From Portibacter lacus (GTDB lineage: Bacteria; Bacteroidota; Bacteroidia; Chitinophagales; Saprospiraceae), in the NCBI RefSeq assembly GCF_021533215.1, contig NZ_JAJNKA010000001.1:310001-374000 (forward strand): DNA of 64,000 nucleotides, given 5' to 3'. Every line of letters begins with the position of its first letter. The stretch's first letter is position 1. The translations under genes and the position numbers were made by a program. Shown piece by piece: positions 28,260 to 38,108 of the stretch. Below the pieces are notes generated by a model. That model made no database searches, was not told the DNA's origin, and saw only the letters and a program-made list of their open reading frames with translations.

Positions 28260-29756
28260 TTAAAACTGAAAACCTAAGGTTATCGCTAGTTTATTATTCT
28301 TAATCGTATTCTCTACGAGTTGAAGTCGATCATCATCGATCACTTGATATGGAATATATCCTTCTGTTACTCTTTGAGTTCTCCAGCCGAAATCTAGGTA
28401 GTATTTTTCCTCTCTCCATCCCAAGCCAAATGAATAAGCTGGGAAGAAGAAACCTTCATCCGCTGCATAAGGTGAGCCTAATAAATTGTATCCAGCTCTT
28501 ACTCTAAATTTCTCATAAGCTAGTTCTCCACCCACTTTTATATTAATAACTGAAAGTAACTGGCTTCCCACTTGATCATTTATGTCTTCTTGTAGTACCT
28601 GATCACCTATATCAGAACTATATTTTCCTAGATTAAGAGATCCGTTTCTATAATCTACCCACTCAAAGTCCCCATTAATGAATCCAGCTATTTTTCCAAC
28701 TTTCTTTTTGTAACCCACACTAGCTGTAGCTTTCCACGGAGTCGATAGTTTGTATTTGAATGACCCATCAGGTGATGTTTTTGTCAATTCTTGCGTTTCG
28801 CCTTGGTCTGTGAAATTATATGTTAGTTGGGTGAAATAATTATCGGTTAAAGTATATACCGTAGGAGAATGAATCGATCCACCTATGGAAAAATTCTTCG
28901 TAAGTTTTGCGATTATCCCAGCTTTGAAATTAAAACCAATTCCAGAAGTGTTCACATATTCTCTAAATTCTAAACTATTAAAACCAGGAATTTCAGACTG
29001 GTCATCTCTTTCTTCGTATTTTTTAGAAACTTCGTAGTTAAGAAAAGGTACACCAACAGTTGCTCCGATAAGAAATCGATTTCCTAGATTGGCGCCCAGT
29101 CCAAAAAGTAATTCATTGATTCCACCTTTTTGGTCTACATCTTGACTTTTTTGCACATCATAAGGGTATCTCCCTTCTACATCTTGGAAATCATTAAGGT
29201 AGAAGTTATTTTCATTGGGTGCATAAACTGCACCGGCGTCATATGCAAGACCGCCTTCGAAATTATCCAAAGCATCGAGGTCTCTTCCATTTGCTCTTTC
29301 TGTGAATCTTTCTACTATGGTTCCGTTAGTTAATCCATTGAAATAAAATTCGTCATTGAAATCAGCAATTTTATTCATTCCTATGGCTGTGTTAAAGGAC
29401 TTAATTAATCCTGTTTTTGGTTTCCTATTGACGATTAGTCCAAAGTTATCCATTTTCAGGCTAGCCTTACTTCTGCCGTTATTAGTGAAATTGCTAAATA
29501 CAGAGTTGGTAGTTGAACTTAGTATGGATGGTGAAACCACAAATTCTGAAGACCAGTAGGCACCTAGACCACCTGGGTTAGCTGAAATAGCAGAGTAATC
29601 TGCTCCCATTGCACCCATAGAACCTCCTACACCTAAAAAACGGGCGGAACCACTTGGATTGTTAAAGGAATATCTTAGAACATCCGCCATTGTTTGCGAA
29701 TTAGCTGAAGAGAAAACAAACAGCCCTGCTATTAATAAACTTAATATTTTTCTCAT
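28260..29756 (-). CDS. OmpP1/FadL-like outer-membrane protein
   Basis: This 498-residue protein has a signal peptide (MRKILSLLIAGLFVFSSANS). The conserved OmpP1/FadL-like N-terminus follows (SARFLGVGGSMGAMGADYSA then NPGGLGAYW). The remainder alternates amphipathic strands and ends in Phe (LAITLGFQF), the usual outer-membrane beta-barrel signature. FadL relatives import hydrophobic compounds; the substrate here is unknown. It lies beside proS, a neighbourhood I recall from other Bacteroidetes. Confidence 0.82.
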   Translation of the reverse strand: MRKILSLLIAGLFVFSSANSQTMADVLRYSFNNPSGSARFLGVGGSMGAMGADYSAISANPGGLGAYWSSEFVVSPSILSSTTNSVFSNFTNNGRSKASLKMDNFGLIVNRKPKTGLIKSFNTAIGMNKIADFNDEFYFNGLTNGTIVERFTERANGRDLDALDNFEGGLAYDAGAVYAPNENNFYLNDFQDVEGRYPYDVQKSQDVDQKGGINELLFGLGANLGNRFLIGATVGVPFLNYEVSKKYEERDDQSEIPGFNSLEFREYVNTSGIGFNFKAGIIAKLTKNFSIGGSIHSPTVYTLTDNYFTQLTYNFTDQGETQELTKTSPDGSFKYKLSTPWKATASVGYKKKVGKIAGFINGDFEWVDYRNGSLNLGKYSSDIGDQVLQEDINDQVGSQLLSVINIKVGGELAYEKFRVRAGYNLLGSPYAADEGFFFPAYSFGLGWREEKYYLDFGWRTQRVTEGYIPYQVIDDDRLQLVENTIKNNKLAITLGFQF

Positions 29757-29795
29757 TTTTCTATATTTTTGATGTTATCCTATTTTGAAAATAGG

Positions 29796-29833
29796 AATAA
29801 AAAAGGGGTGAATTAATTGCTTCAATTCACCCC
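29796..29833 (-). terminator. Intrinsic terminator of the Ser/Arg-rich protein gene
   Basis: GGGGTGAATT at 29805-29814 and AATTCACCCC at 29824-29833 make a perfect 10-bp stem with a nine-base loop. The A-run on its left becomes a T-run on the minus strand. Confidence 0.88.
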
Positions 29834-29855
29834 GACTTGTCTTTTAATTTTGATT

Positions 29856-31172
29856 TTATCCTCTACCGCCGCCTCTGCTGCTGCTTCTCGATGAAGAAGA
29901 TGATGATCTTGAAGAAGATCCACTTGATCTTGCAGAACTTGAACTACTTCTCGAGCTCGAGCTTGAACTTCTTGTTGAAGAACTTCCGCTAGAACTTCTG
30001 TTCATAGATGATCCACTGCTAGAACTTCTAGTGCTAGTTCGTGGATACGATGATCTTGTCGAAGAAGATCTGCTAGTACTTGTTCTCGGAGAAGAACTTC
30101 TTGTAGAAGATGATCTCGTTGTTGTACTTGTTCTTGGTGCAGAGCTTCTAGTTGTAGAAGAACTTCTTGTTGTTCTAGTTCTAGTGCTTTGTGTAGAAGT
30201 TGCTTTATTACTTCCAGCTCTTGTACTTGTTCCACGTGTAGTAGTGCCTTTGTTCGAAGACGTTCTAGTTGTTTGTGTTCTAGGAGTTCCTATCCTAGAT
30301 GCAGAAGTTCTTGTGGTAGGTCTTTCTATTCTTCTATCTTCATTTCTAGTATTAGACGAATTAGTTCTTACGCCACTTGTACCATTTTGATTTAAAACTT
30401 CTTTTTCTTTTCCAACTCTAGCTACAGATCCTGAATTACTTACATTTCCAGATTCTGGTCTTGTTGTTCCTGGGTTTCTTACGATCCCTCTAGTAGATGA
30501 ACTTGTAGATCCACCTTGTCTTGAACCATAGTATGAACCATTGGTATTTGATGTATTCGTGTTGATCCATCCATTTCCATTGTTTCTGCCATATCCACTG
30601 TTGTAGTAACCATTTCCATAATATCCATTACTGTGACTCCAGTAATTGTTATATGGATTGTAGTACCCACTCCCGTAGTAATTATTTACATAAGTAAAAC
30701 TATTACCGTATCCTCCATAGAAAGGGTCTCCATATCCACTATATCCGTATCTGTTGCCGTATCTGTTAAATCTGTTGAATCGATTATATCTGTTATATCC
30801 GAAACCTCCGTAATAGCTAGTATAACATCTGTCGAATGGATCTATGTAATATGAATCGAAAAACGGATCATAGAATGCGATATCTGTATAAAATGGATTG
30901 TAAAATCCAATTCTTACACCTGGTCTTCTGAATCTTCTAATTCTTGATGTGTATTGATAATCATATTCATCATAATAATCGTAATCATCATCATCGTAAG
31001 CATATTCGTCTTCTGAATCGTAAGAGTCGTAGTCCGTTGATGTATTATATGTATACAATGGCTCATCTACTTCTGGATCGAAGTATAAGTCATCGAATTG
31101 AGCATTTACATTAAGTGCTCCAAATCCTAGGAGGATGCTTAATATAAACGTTGGGAAGAAATAATTTTTCAT
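29856..31172 (-). CDS. Secreted Tyr/Asn/Gly-rich, then Ser/Thr/Arg-rich protein
   Basis: This 438-residue protein is not one I recognise. It has a signal peptide (MKNYFFPTFILSILLG), then an acidic Tyr/Asp stretch (around EYAYDDDDYDYYDEYDY). A Tyr/Asn/Gly/Phe-rich region with many NRYN, GYYN and PFY words follows. The C-terminal ~200 residues are almost only Ser, Thr and Arg with repeated RTSTTRSSS and RSSSSS-type runs and very few hydrophobic residues. No stable fold is expected in the tail, which is strongly basic. The gene precedes the porin gene on the same strand but has its own terminator. Confidence 0.8.
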   Translation of the reverse strand: MKNYFFPTFILSILLGFGALNVNAQFDDLYFDPEVDEPLYTYNTSTDYDSYDSEDEYAYDDDDYDYYDEYDYQYTSRIRRFRRPGVRIGFYNPFYTDIAFYDPFFDSYYIDPFDRCYTSYYGGFGYNRYNRFNRFNRYGNRYGYSGYGDPFYGGYGNSFTYVNNYYGSGYYNPYNNYWSHSNGYYGNGYYNSGYGRNNGNGWINTNTSNTNGSYYGSRQGGSTSSSTRGIVRNPGTTRPESGNVSNSGSVARVGKEKEVLNQNGTSGVRTNSSNTRNEDRRIERPTTRTSASRIGTPRTQTTRTSSNKGTTTRGTSTRAGSNKATSTQSTRTRTTRSSSTTRSSAPRTSTTTRSSSTRSSSPRTSTSRSSSTRSSYPRTSTRSSSSGSSMNRSSSGSSSTRSSSSSSRSSSSSARSSGSSSRSSSSSSRSSSRGGGRG

Positions 31173-31407
31173 AACTTTAATTTTTACTAATAAAGAAATT
31201 CGACTCTCTTATTGATACTCTGCAATTTATTACTTTTATTGCGAACTTTTCGTTAAAAATAACTTAAACTTTAATATCGTTCTTGTTAAAGATTCTATAA
31301 AGGAGCGTTTTCCTTTGTCTTATATACCTATACAAGGATTATAGAGAGGATAAAGTTCGGTAGTAAAGTACTTTAGTAAAATATTAACAATAAATAAGAT
31401 AATTATA
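31173..31407. promoter_or_regulatory. Divergent promoter region between Ser/Arg-rich gene and proS
   Basis: This 235-base gap has no gene. AAAGGA and TCCTTT form a small inverted repeat near 31301-31316, and TAAAGTACTTTA at 31364-31375 is a perfect 12-base palindrome 32 bases before proS. No clear TAnnTTTG box with a -33 partner is visible. Confidence 0.3.
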
Positions 31408-32874
31408 ATGGCAAAGGAAATAACAGATCGGGAAGAAGATTATTCTCAATGGTATTTAGATATTGTTAAAAAGGCTGGATTAGCTGATAATTCTGCGGTT
31501 AGAGGCTGTATGGTCATTAAGCCACAGGGGTATGCAATATGGGAGAAAATTCAAAGACAATTAGATGATATGTTTAAAGCAACTGGTCATGTAAATGCTT
31601 ATTTCCCCTTACTCATTCCTAAGAGTTTTCTAAGTAAAGAAGCTGAGCATGTGGAAGGATTTGCTAAAGAATGTGCTGTCGTAACCCACCACAGACTGAT
31701 GGATAATCCTGATGGCAGTGGAGTTGTCGTCGATCCTACGGCAAAGTTAGAAGAAGAATTAATTATCAGACCTACTTCTGAAACCATAATATGGAATACT
31801 TATAGAGATTGGATTCAGTCCTATAGAGATTTACCATTATTAATCAACCAATGGGCGAATGTAATGAGATGGGAAATGAGAACCCGTCCATTTCTAAGAA
31901 CTGCTGAATTCCTATGGCAAGAAGGGCATACTGCTCATTCGACAAAGAAGGAGGCTATCGAGGAATCAAGACTTATTCATGATCTGTATGCAGATTTTGC
32001 TGAAAATTATATGGCAATGCCTGTAATTAAAGGAGCAAAGTCAGCCAATGAAAGGTTTGCAGGTGCAGTGGAAACATATACGATAGAAGCGATGATGCAA
32101 GATGGAAAAGCATTACAAGCTGGGACATCGCATTTTCTAGGACAGAATTTTGCTAAAGCTTTCGATGTGAAATTCCTAAACGAAGGAAATAAAGAAGCTT
32201 ATGTGTGGGCAACATCTTGGGGTGTTTCTACGAGATTAATTGGTGGACTAATCATGACGCATTCAGATGATGATGGCTTAGTACTTCCTCCGAAATTAGC
32301 ACCATTACAAGTAGTTATCATTCCTATTCCAAAACCGAATGGTGTATTAAAAGAGGAGGCAGAAAAGATTAAGCAAGAGTTAGAAGCGCAAGGGATTTCT
32401 GTAAAAATTGACATAGATAAAAAGAAAAGACCTGGATATAAATTTGCGGAGTATGAAATGCAAGGGGTTCCAGTAAGAATTGGAATCGGAGCGAGAGATT
32501 TAGAGCAAAATCAGGTAGAAGTAGCACGAAGAGATACAAAAGAGAAAATGAATGTTTCTAGGGATGGTTTAGGTCAATCTATCAAAGATTTGCTTGATGA
32601 TATTCAAAACAACCTGCTAGAAAGGGCGCGTAAATTCAGGGATGACAGAACGCATGAAGCGAAGAACATGGAGGAGTTTGAAGAAATCTTAGAAACCAAG
32701 GGCGGATTTATAATGGCTCACTGGGACGGTACTACAGAAACGGAACTTGCGATAAAAGAGAGAACTAAAGCAACGTTAAGATGTATACCACTTGATAGTG
32801 TTTTAGAAGAGGGCGTATGTGTATATAGTGGGAAGCCGTCGAAGCAAAAAGTTTTGTTTGCTAAAGCTTATTAA
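31408..32874 (+). CDS. proS: Prolyl-tRNA synthetase (archaeal/eukaryal type)
   Basis: This 488-residue class II synthetase has [15 protein letters not shown], the motif 2 region [20 protein letters not shown] and RPTSETIIW. It lacks the editing insertion of the bacterial-type enzyme, so it is the short archaeal-type ProRS common in Bacteroidetes. An anticodon-binding domain and a C-terminal zinc-like domain ([12 protein letters not shown] then [17 protein letters not shown]) follow. It charges tRNA-Pro in the cytoplasm and is transcribed alone. Confidence 0.96.
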   Translation: MAKEITDREEDYSQWYLDIVKKAGLADNSAVRGCMVIKPQGYAIWEKIQRQLDDMFKATGHVNAYFPLLIPKSFLSKEAEHVEGFAKECAVVTHHRLMDNPDGSGVVVDPTAKLEEELIIRPTSETIIWNTYRDWIQSYRDLPLLINQWANVMRWEMRTRPFLRTAEFLWQEGHTAHSTKKEAIEESRLIHDLYADFAENYMAMPVIKGAKSANERFAGAVETYTIEAMMQDGKALQAGTSHFLGQNFAKAFDVKFLNEGNKEAYVWATSWGVSTRLIGGLIMTHSDDDGLVLPPKLAPLQVVIIPIPKPNGVLKEEAEKIKQELEAQGISVKIDIDKKKRPGYKFAEYEMQGVPVRIGIGARDLEQNQVEVARRDTKEKMNVSRDGLGQSIKDLLDDIQNNLLERARKFRDDRTHEAKNMEEFEEILETKGGFIMAHWDGTTETELAIKERTKATLRCIPLDSVLEEGVCVYSGKPSKQKVLFAKAY

Positions 32875-32989
32875 TGCTCGTATTTCGAGTTATGCCAAAT
32901 TTAAATCGAATTTAATATAGGGTTTACATTGATGTTTTACTATTGTGCAAATTAATTATTTGACCAATAAAAACATTACGCTAAACCTT

Positions 32990-35900
32990 ATGAAAAAACA
33001 AATTAGATTTAATAGGAAGTCTGCGTTTATCGTTATCGCGATGACTTTTTTCACGTTTGCAATGGAAATTATAAGCGCAGCTCCGCTTGCAGAATTTACC
33101 ATTTCAGGTAAAGTCTTAGACGCAGATACTGGCGAACCATTAATAGGTGCTTCAGTTCAATTAAAAGGATCTGTCGATGGAGTAATTACTGATGTCGATG
33201 GAACATTTAACATCAGTCTTTCTAAATCTGACGGAAAGTTACTTATTGCTTACTTAGGATACGAAACAGTAGAAATCGACATTTTACCAGGGCAAGAATT
33301 CTATAATATCCAACTTGTAGAAAGCTCTACAAAATTAGATGAAGTAGTCGTAATAGGATATGGTACACAGAAAAAGGCAAACTTATCTGGAGCAGTTGAT
33401 CAAGTAGCATTAGAGCAAATTGAAAATAGACCTGTCACCACACTTTCAAGCAGCTTGCAAGGCTTGATTCCTAACTTAAACGTTGATTTTGCAAGTGGAA
33501 AACCTGGGTCAAATGCCAATTTAAATATCCGTGGATTTACTTCTATAAATGGAGGAGAACCACTTATCGTATTAGATGGAATTCCAATAGAAAATAATGA
33601 ACTGAATTATCTGAACCCTAATGATATCAGTTCCATTTCTGTATTAAAGGATGCTTCCTCTTCAGCAATTTACGGTGCTAGGGCTTCTTTTGGTGTGATA
33701 TTAATCACCACTAAAAACAAAGGTACTGGTATATCATACACGACGAATGTTTCTTTTTCTCGACCTACTGTTCTGCCTGATCCCATTACGGACCCTTATA
33801 TTTTTTCGAGATTACTTGAATTGTCTACTAACAATACACCATGGGACTATGTAAACTATTCAGACGAACATTATAAGTGGGCTAAGGAAAGGTCGGATAA
33901 CAGTGCATTGCCAGAAGTTAGACCGAATCCTAATGATCCTAGTCAGTGGGCATACATGGGTGACAATAACTGGAATGATTATTTTTTCGATAATTATTCA
34001 GTATCTCAGAACCACAACATAAGCTTTCAAGGCAGCTCAGATAAGATAAATTATTTTATCTCTTGTAACTATTCTAAGGATAATGGTAATATAAAAATAA
34101 CAGATGATCCTTGGTCACGTTACAACGCAAGAATAAAATTCGGATTTAATCCAAGCGAATGGCTGAATATTGAGACGAATTCATCTTTTCTTCAGGTTAA
34201 TCAGAATGGTCCTTCTTATAACATCAGCCAGTCATTTGATTTAGTTCCACTAGATGTTGTGAAAAATCCTGATGGAAGTTGGGCTAATACAACTGCTGGA
34301 AGATTAGCTGCTAGAATAACTGAAGGTGGACGAAGTGAAACAAACACCACAGGGTTCCAATCAACAGTAAGGGCTAATTTGTCATTGTCTAAAGCGTTGT
34401 CCATCACTGCAGATGCAACTTATAAAAGATATGCAGATAATAACCATACTGATTATAGGAAATATTATATTGGTTATGGTCCAAATGATATCAGAGAAGA
34501 AAGCCAAAATACGCCAAGTGTAACTGAATCTTCAGCATACAATAATTACAATGCTTACAACATATTTGCAACCTATAATAAGAATATTGGTAATGATCAA
34601 CTTGTAGTAATAGGTGGTTACAACCAAGAATATTCGCAATATGATTACAATGCAGCTTCTCGAAATGGATTAATATCTTCTTCTTTACCTTATGTCAATT
34701 TAGCATCAGGGGATCAATTTGTTTCAGGTGATTTCTATGATTGGGCGACGAGAGGTTTTTTCGGAAGAATAAATTACATCTTAAACAACAAGTATATCCT
34801 AGAGGTGAATGGTCGATATGATGGTTCTTCTAGATTTTCAGAAAATGATCGATGGGGATTTTTCCCATCTATTTCAGGGGCATGGATTCTTTCAGAGGAA
34901 AACTTTATGAGTGGTATCAGCCCAGTTGTGGAAACGCTTAAGTTGAGAGCTTCTTATGGTGCTTTAGGTAATCAAGCAACAGATAGTTATTATGGTTATA
35001 TCTTAAATTTACCTTCCTACTTGACTGGCTACTTAATAAATGGAGATGTACAAAGGGTTGTGGGTGCACCTGGTCTAAACGTGGATCCAGATAATTATAC
35101 ATGGGAAAGGGTGAATTCTATGAACTTAGGAATAGATCTAGGCTTGTATAAAAATAAGATTTACGGAACGTTTGATTATTATACTCGAAATACTTTAGGG
35201 ATGTTAACTGGTGGTAAAGAATTACCATCAGTACTAGGAACAAGTGTGCCTCAAGAAAATGCAGCTGATTTGCAAACGAAAGGCTGGGAATTAGGACTGA
35301 AATTTCAGAATAGTTATGGTTCAAGCAGAAATCCGTTACAAATAGAATTAGGGTTTAATTTGAGTGATAACCAGACAGTTATAACACGTTTTGAAAATGA
35401 GGAAGCATTGTTTTCAAGTTATAGAGTAGGGCAGTCAATTGGAGAAATTTGGGGATTGGAAAATGATGGATTGTTTCAGTCTGAAGAAGAAATCGAAGCA
35501 CTTGATCAAACGGCCATTATACCTTGGGGAGCGTTATCAGTTGTTCCTGGCTGGCCTAAGTTTGTAGATCAAGATGGAGATGGTGCAATTTTACAGGGCA
35601 ATTCGGCAAAAGATCCAAAAGATTTGAGTGTAATTGGTAATTCTCAAGCGAGATTTCGATATGGAATGAATATGAATGTGAGTTGGTCTGGATTTGATTT
35701 TAGTGTGCTAATGCAAGGAGTTGCAAAAAGAGATTACTATCCAATTCATTACTTGTATTGGGGCCCTTACCAGCAACCTTATGCTAACACTTATGATCAT
35801 TTATTAAATTTCTACAGACCTGAAACTGATTCTCCGGAAGACATGGCGAAACATTCACAAGCATATATTGATATGGGCCTTGCTAATGCAAATGTTGAGA

Positions 35901-36214
35901 ACCCAGATTATCCTATACTTCAAGCTTGGTTAGCGGATTATAGGGAAAATAAGGGATTAGCGATTCCACAGACGAAATATCTTTTAAATGCTGCTTACTT
36001 AAGAGTTAAGAATTTGACCCTAGGTTATACATTGAAAAATGATCGGATGAAAGCCATAGGTGTGACCAATGTAAGGGTATATTTTACTGGTGAAAACCTA
36101 TTCGAATTCTCACAATTAAAAGATTATTTTGATCCTGAGTCGATCAATACTTGGGGTGGATATGCTTACCCATTTCAGCGAAGATACGCAGTTGGACTGA
36201 ATTTGAAATTTTAA
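32990..36214 (+). CDS. SusC/RagA-type TonB-dependent outer-membrane transporter
   Basis: I start at the ATG at 32990 (MKKQIRFNRKSAFIVIAMTF), which gives a good signal peptide. A GTG at 32945 would add fifteen unlikely residues. The ~1074-residue protein has an N-terminal carboxypeptidase-regulatory-like domain (GKVLDADTGEPLIGASVQLK). A plug domain with VVIGYGTQKKANLSGAV and GEPLIVLDGIPIENNELN follows, then a 22-strand barrel. It imports large substrates across the outer membrane using TonB energy. Its SusD partner starts 16 bases downstream. The substrate is not evident, because no glycoside hydrolase follows and the next gene is a phosphoesterase. Confidence 0.95.
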   Translation: MKKQIRFNRKSAFIVIAMTFFTFAMEIISAAPLAEFTISGKVLDADTGEPLIGASVQLKGSVDGVITDVDGTFNISLSKSDGKLLIAYLGYETVEIDILPGQEFYNIQLVESSTKLDEVVVIGYGTQKKANLSGAVDQVALEQIENRPVTTLSSSLQGLIPNLNVDFASGKPGSNANLNIRGFTSINGGEPLIVLDGIPIENNELNYLNPNDISSISVLKDASSSAIYGARASFGVILITTKNKGTGISYTTNVSFSRPTVLPDPITDPYIFSRLLELSTNNTPWDYVNYSDEHYKWAKERSDNSALPEVRPNPNDPSQWAYMGDNNWNDYFFDNYSVSQNHNISFQGSSDKINYFISCNYSKDNGNIKITDDPWSRYNARIKFGFNPSEWLNIETNSSFLQVNQNGPSYNISQSFDLVPLDVVKNPDGSWANTTAGRLAARITEGGRSETNTTGFQSTVRANLSLSKALSITADATYKRYADNNHTDYRKYYIGYGPNDIREESQNTPSVTESSAYNNYNAYNIFATYNKNIGNDQLVVIGGYNQEYSQYDYNAASRNGLISSSLPYVNLASGDQFVSGDFYDWATRGFFGRINYILNNKYILEVNGRYDGSSRFSENDRWGFFPSISGAWILSEENFMSGISPVVETLKLRASYGALGNQATDSYYGYILNLPSYLTGYLINGDVQRVVGAPGLNVDPDNYTWERVNSMNLGIDLGLYKNKIYGTFDYYTRNTLGMLTGGKELPSVLGTSVPQENAADLQTKGWELGLKFQNSYGSSRNPLQIELGFNLSDNQTVITRFENEEALFSSYRVGQSIGEIWGLENDGLFQSEEEIEALDQTAIIPWGALSVVPGWPKFVDQDGDGAILQGNSAKDPKDLSVIGNSQARFRYGMNMNVSWSGFDFSVLMQGVAKRDYYPIHYLYWGPYQQPYANTYDHLLNFYRPETDSPEDMAKHSQAYIDMGLANANVENPDYPILQAWLADYRENKGLAIPQTKYLLNAAYLRVKNLTLGYTLKNDRMKAIGVTNVRVYFTGENLFEFSQLKDYFDPESINTWGGYAYPFQRRYAVGLNLKF

Positions 36215-36230
36215 TTAAAAAAGAAAAATA

Positions 36231-38018
36231 ATGAAATACATATATAGTTTTTTTATCATTTTAATGATGGTTTCGTGCCAAGATGATTTTCTGAATCTGA
36301 CACCTAGGACATCATTGTCACAAGAAGAATTCTTTAAAAGCGAAGAAGATTTACAATTGTATTCTTATGGCCTGGTTTCGTGGCCTGGTAAATGGGGAAC
36401 CTATATTTCTGGAGATTCTGGAACAGACAATGCAGCTACAACAGCTTCTGTTGAAATAAAGAATATAATGACAGGAAACCCAAGTTCGGAAAATATCACA
36501 AGCGGATGGAGTTGGGGTAGGCTAAGAAATATAAATTACTTTTTAGAGGCCTTAGAAAATGCAGAAGTTAGTGAAGAGGTTAAGGAGCACTATAAGGCCA
36601 TTGGAAGATATTACAGGGCAACATTTTATATTGGTATGGTGAAGCGGTATTCCGATGTTCCTTATTATGATAAAGTATTAAATTCTACTGATGAAGATCT
36701 ATATAAAGGAAGAGACCCGAGAAGTATGGTGGTCGATAAAATTATGGAAGATCTTGACTTTGCAGGGGAGAATTTGAGAGAAACAGGTCCGACAGGCACT
36801 GTTAATAAATATGTTGCCATTGCCATGAAAGCTAGATTTGCTCTATATGAAGGAACTTACAGGAAGTATCATGAAGAATTAGCACTTTCAGAGACAGCTA
36901 ATGACTTTTTAAATATTGCAGTCGAAGCTTCGGATGCAATGATATCTTCTGGTCATTTCCAACTATACCAAACAGGCTCTCCTGATCAAGATTATAAGGA
37001 TTTATTTAATCAAGAATCATTAGCAGGAAATCCTGAGATGATTGCATATGCTGAATATGATTTTGAAAAAGGAAGAGGAGAAAATTACCTGTATGGAATG
37101 AACGATTATGAACGATCACCTTCGAGAGATTTGGTTCAAGCTTTTTTAATGAAAGATGGCAGTAGATTTACTGATATTAGTGGTTTCCAAACGCTGCAGT
37201 ACGTGGAAGAATTTGATAATCGTGACCCAAGAATGGCTCAGATTCTTGCAGCTCCAGGGTTTATATATCCGGGTACTTTTACGCCTTATGTACAGCGATT
37301 GAATAAGAATTTTACTGGGTATCATGTTGTTAAAGGCTATCCTACCTCTATCGAAGCAGGTGTGGCGGATGGTTTAGATGTACCAGTAATAAGATATGCT
37401 GAAATCTTGTTGATTCTTGCTGAAGCCAAAGCTGAATTAGGTACCCTTACACAAGCTGATCTAGATAATACAGTTAATTTATTAAGAGCGAGAGTAGGAA
37501 TGGTCTCTTTAAAAATGGCAGAGGCAAATGCAAACATTGATCAATGGCTAAAAAATAAATACCCTCAAGTTAGTGGAAGCAACACTGGTGTTTTATTAGA
37601 AATAAGAAGAGAAAGAAGAATAGAATTTGCCCTCGAAGGATATAGGTTTGATGATTTGATGAGGTGGAATGCAGGAGCTTTACTAGAAAATAATCCGACG
37701 GGGATGTACTTTCCAGGATTAGGCAAATATGACTTAACAGGAGATGGTGTGGAAGATATAATTCTGATTTCCAGTGAAGAAAGTATTCCTGAAGGGGAGG
37801 ATAAAGAAGTAAATGAATTAGGGGTGACCTTGGTATATTATAAAGCTGGAGATTTTAATGAAGATGTTACAGTGTATCTAGAAAATGGTGATCATGGACA
37901 GACTTTGACTCAAATCACTGAAAGGGTTTTTACCAGTCCTCGAGATTATTATAGACCCATTCCAAAACAAGAGACTTTATTGAACCCTAATCTGGTTCAG
38001 ACTTTTGGATGGAATTAG
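36231..38018 (+). CDS. SusD/RagB-type surface lipoprotein
   Basis: This 595-residue protein has a lipoprotein signal (MKYIYSFFIILMMVSC, lipid-bearing Cys16). The SusD/RagB N-terminus (FLNLTPRTSLSQEEFFKSEE) and TPR-like helices follow. The C-terminal segment has the usual RRERRIEFALEGYRFDDLMRW. It caps the SusC barrel and binds substrate. It is in an operon with susC, and a strong hairpin follows its stop. Confidence 0.95.
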   Translation: MKYIYSFFIILMMVSCQDDFLNLTPRTSLSQEEFFKSEEDLQLYSYGLVSWPGKWGTYISGDSGTDNAATTASVEIKNIMTGNPSSENITSGWSWGRLRNINYFLEALENAEVSEEVKEHYKAIGRYYRATFYIGMVKRYSDVPYYDKVLNSTDEDLYKGRDPRSMVVDKIMEDLDFAGENLRETGPTGTVNKYVAIAMKARFALYEGTYRKYHEELALSETANDFLNIAVEASDAMISSGHFQLYQTGSPDQDYKDLFNQESLAGNPEMIAYAEYDFEKGRGENYLYGMNDYERSPSRDLVQAFLMKDGSRFTDISGFQTLQYVEEFDNRDPRMAQILAAPGFIYPGTFTPYVQRLNKNFTGYHVVKGYPTSIEAGVADGLDVPVIRYAEILLILAEAKAELGTLTQADLDNTVNLLRARVGMVSLKMAEANANIDQWLKNKYPQVSGSNTGVLLEIRRERRIEFALEGYRFDDLMRWNAGALLENNPTGMYFPGLGKYDLTGDGVEDIILISSEESIPEGEDKEVNELGVTLVYYKAGDFNEDVTVYLENGDHGQTLTQITERVFTSPRDYYRPIPKQETLLNPNLVQTFGWN

Positions 38019-38060
38019 CCTTCGTATAAATTTTGAGATATTTATAATTTAAGAGTGAAC

Positions 38061-38093
38061 GATGGGTAAGACAATCTTACCCATCCTTTATTT
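38061..38093 (+). terminator. Strong hairpin between susD and the phosphoesterase gene
   Basis: GATGGGTAAGA at 38061-38071 and TCTTACCCATC at 38075-38085 form a perfect 11-bp stem with a three-base loop, followed by CTTTATTT. It can end most susCD transcripts or protect their 3' ends, leaving partial read-through into the phosphoesterase. Confidence 0.7.
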
Positions 38094-38108
38094 AAAACAA
38101 AATGAAGA

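Noticed and set aside
30031-30390. 119-codon plus-strand frame of Val/Leu-rich protein
   Set aside because: It is the antisense of the Ser/Arg repeat codons of the real gene on the other strand, with no leader or plausible start context.
32945-32989. Upstream GTG start of the SusC gene
   Set aside because: It would add fifteen polar residues in front of a good signal peptide that begins at the ATG at 32990.
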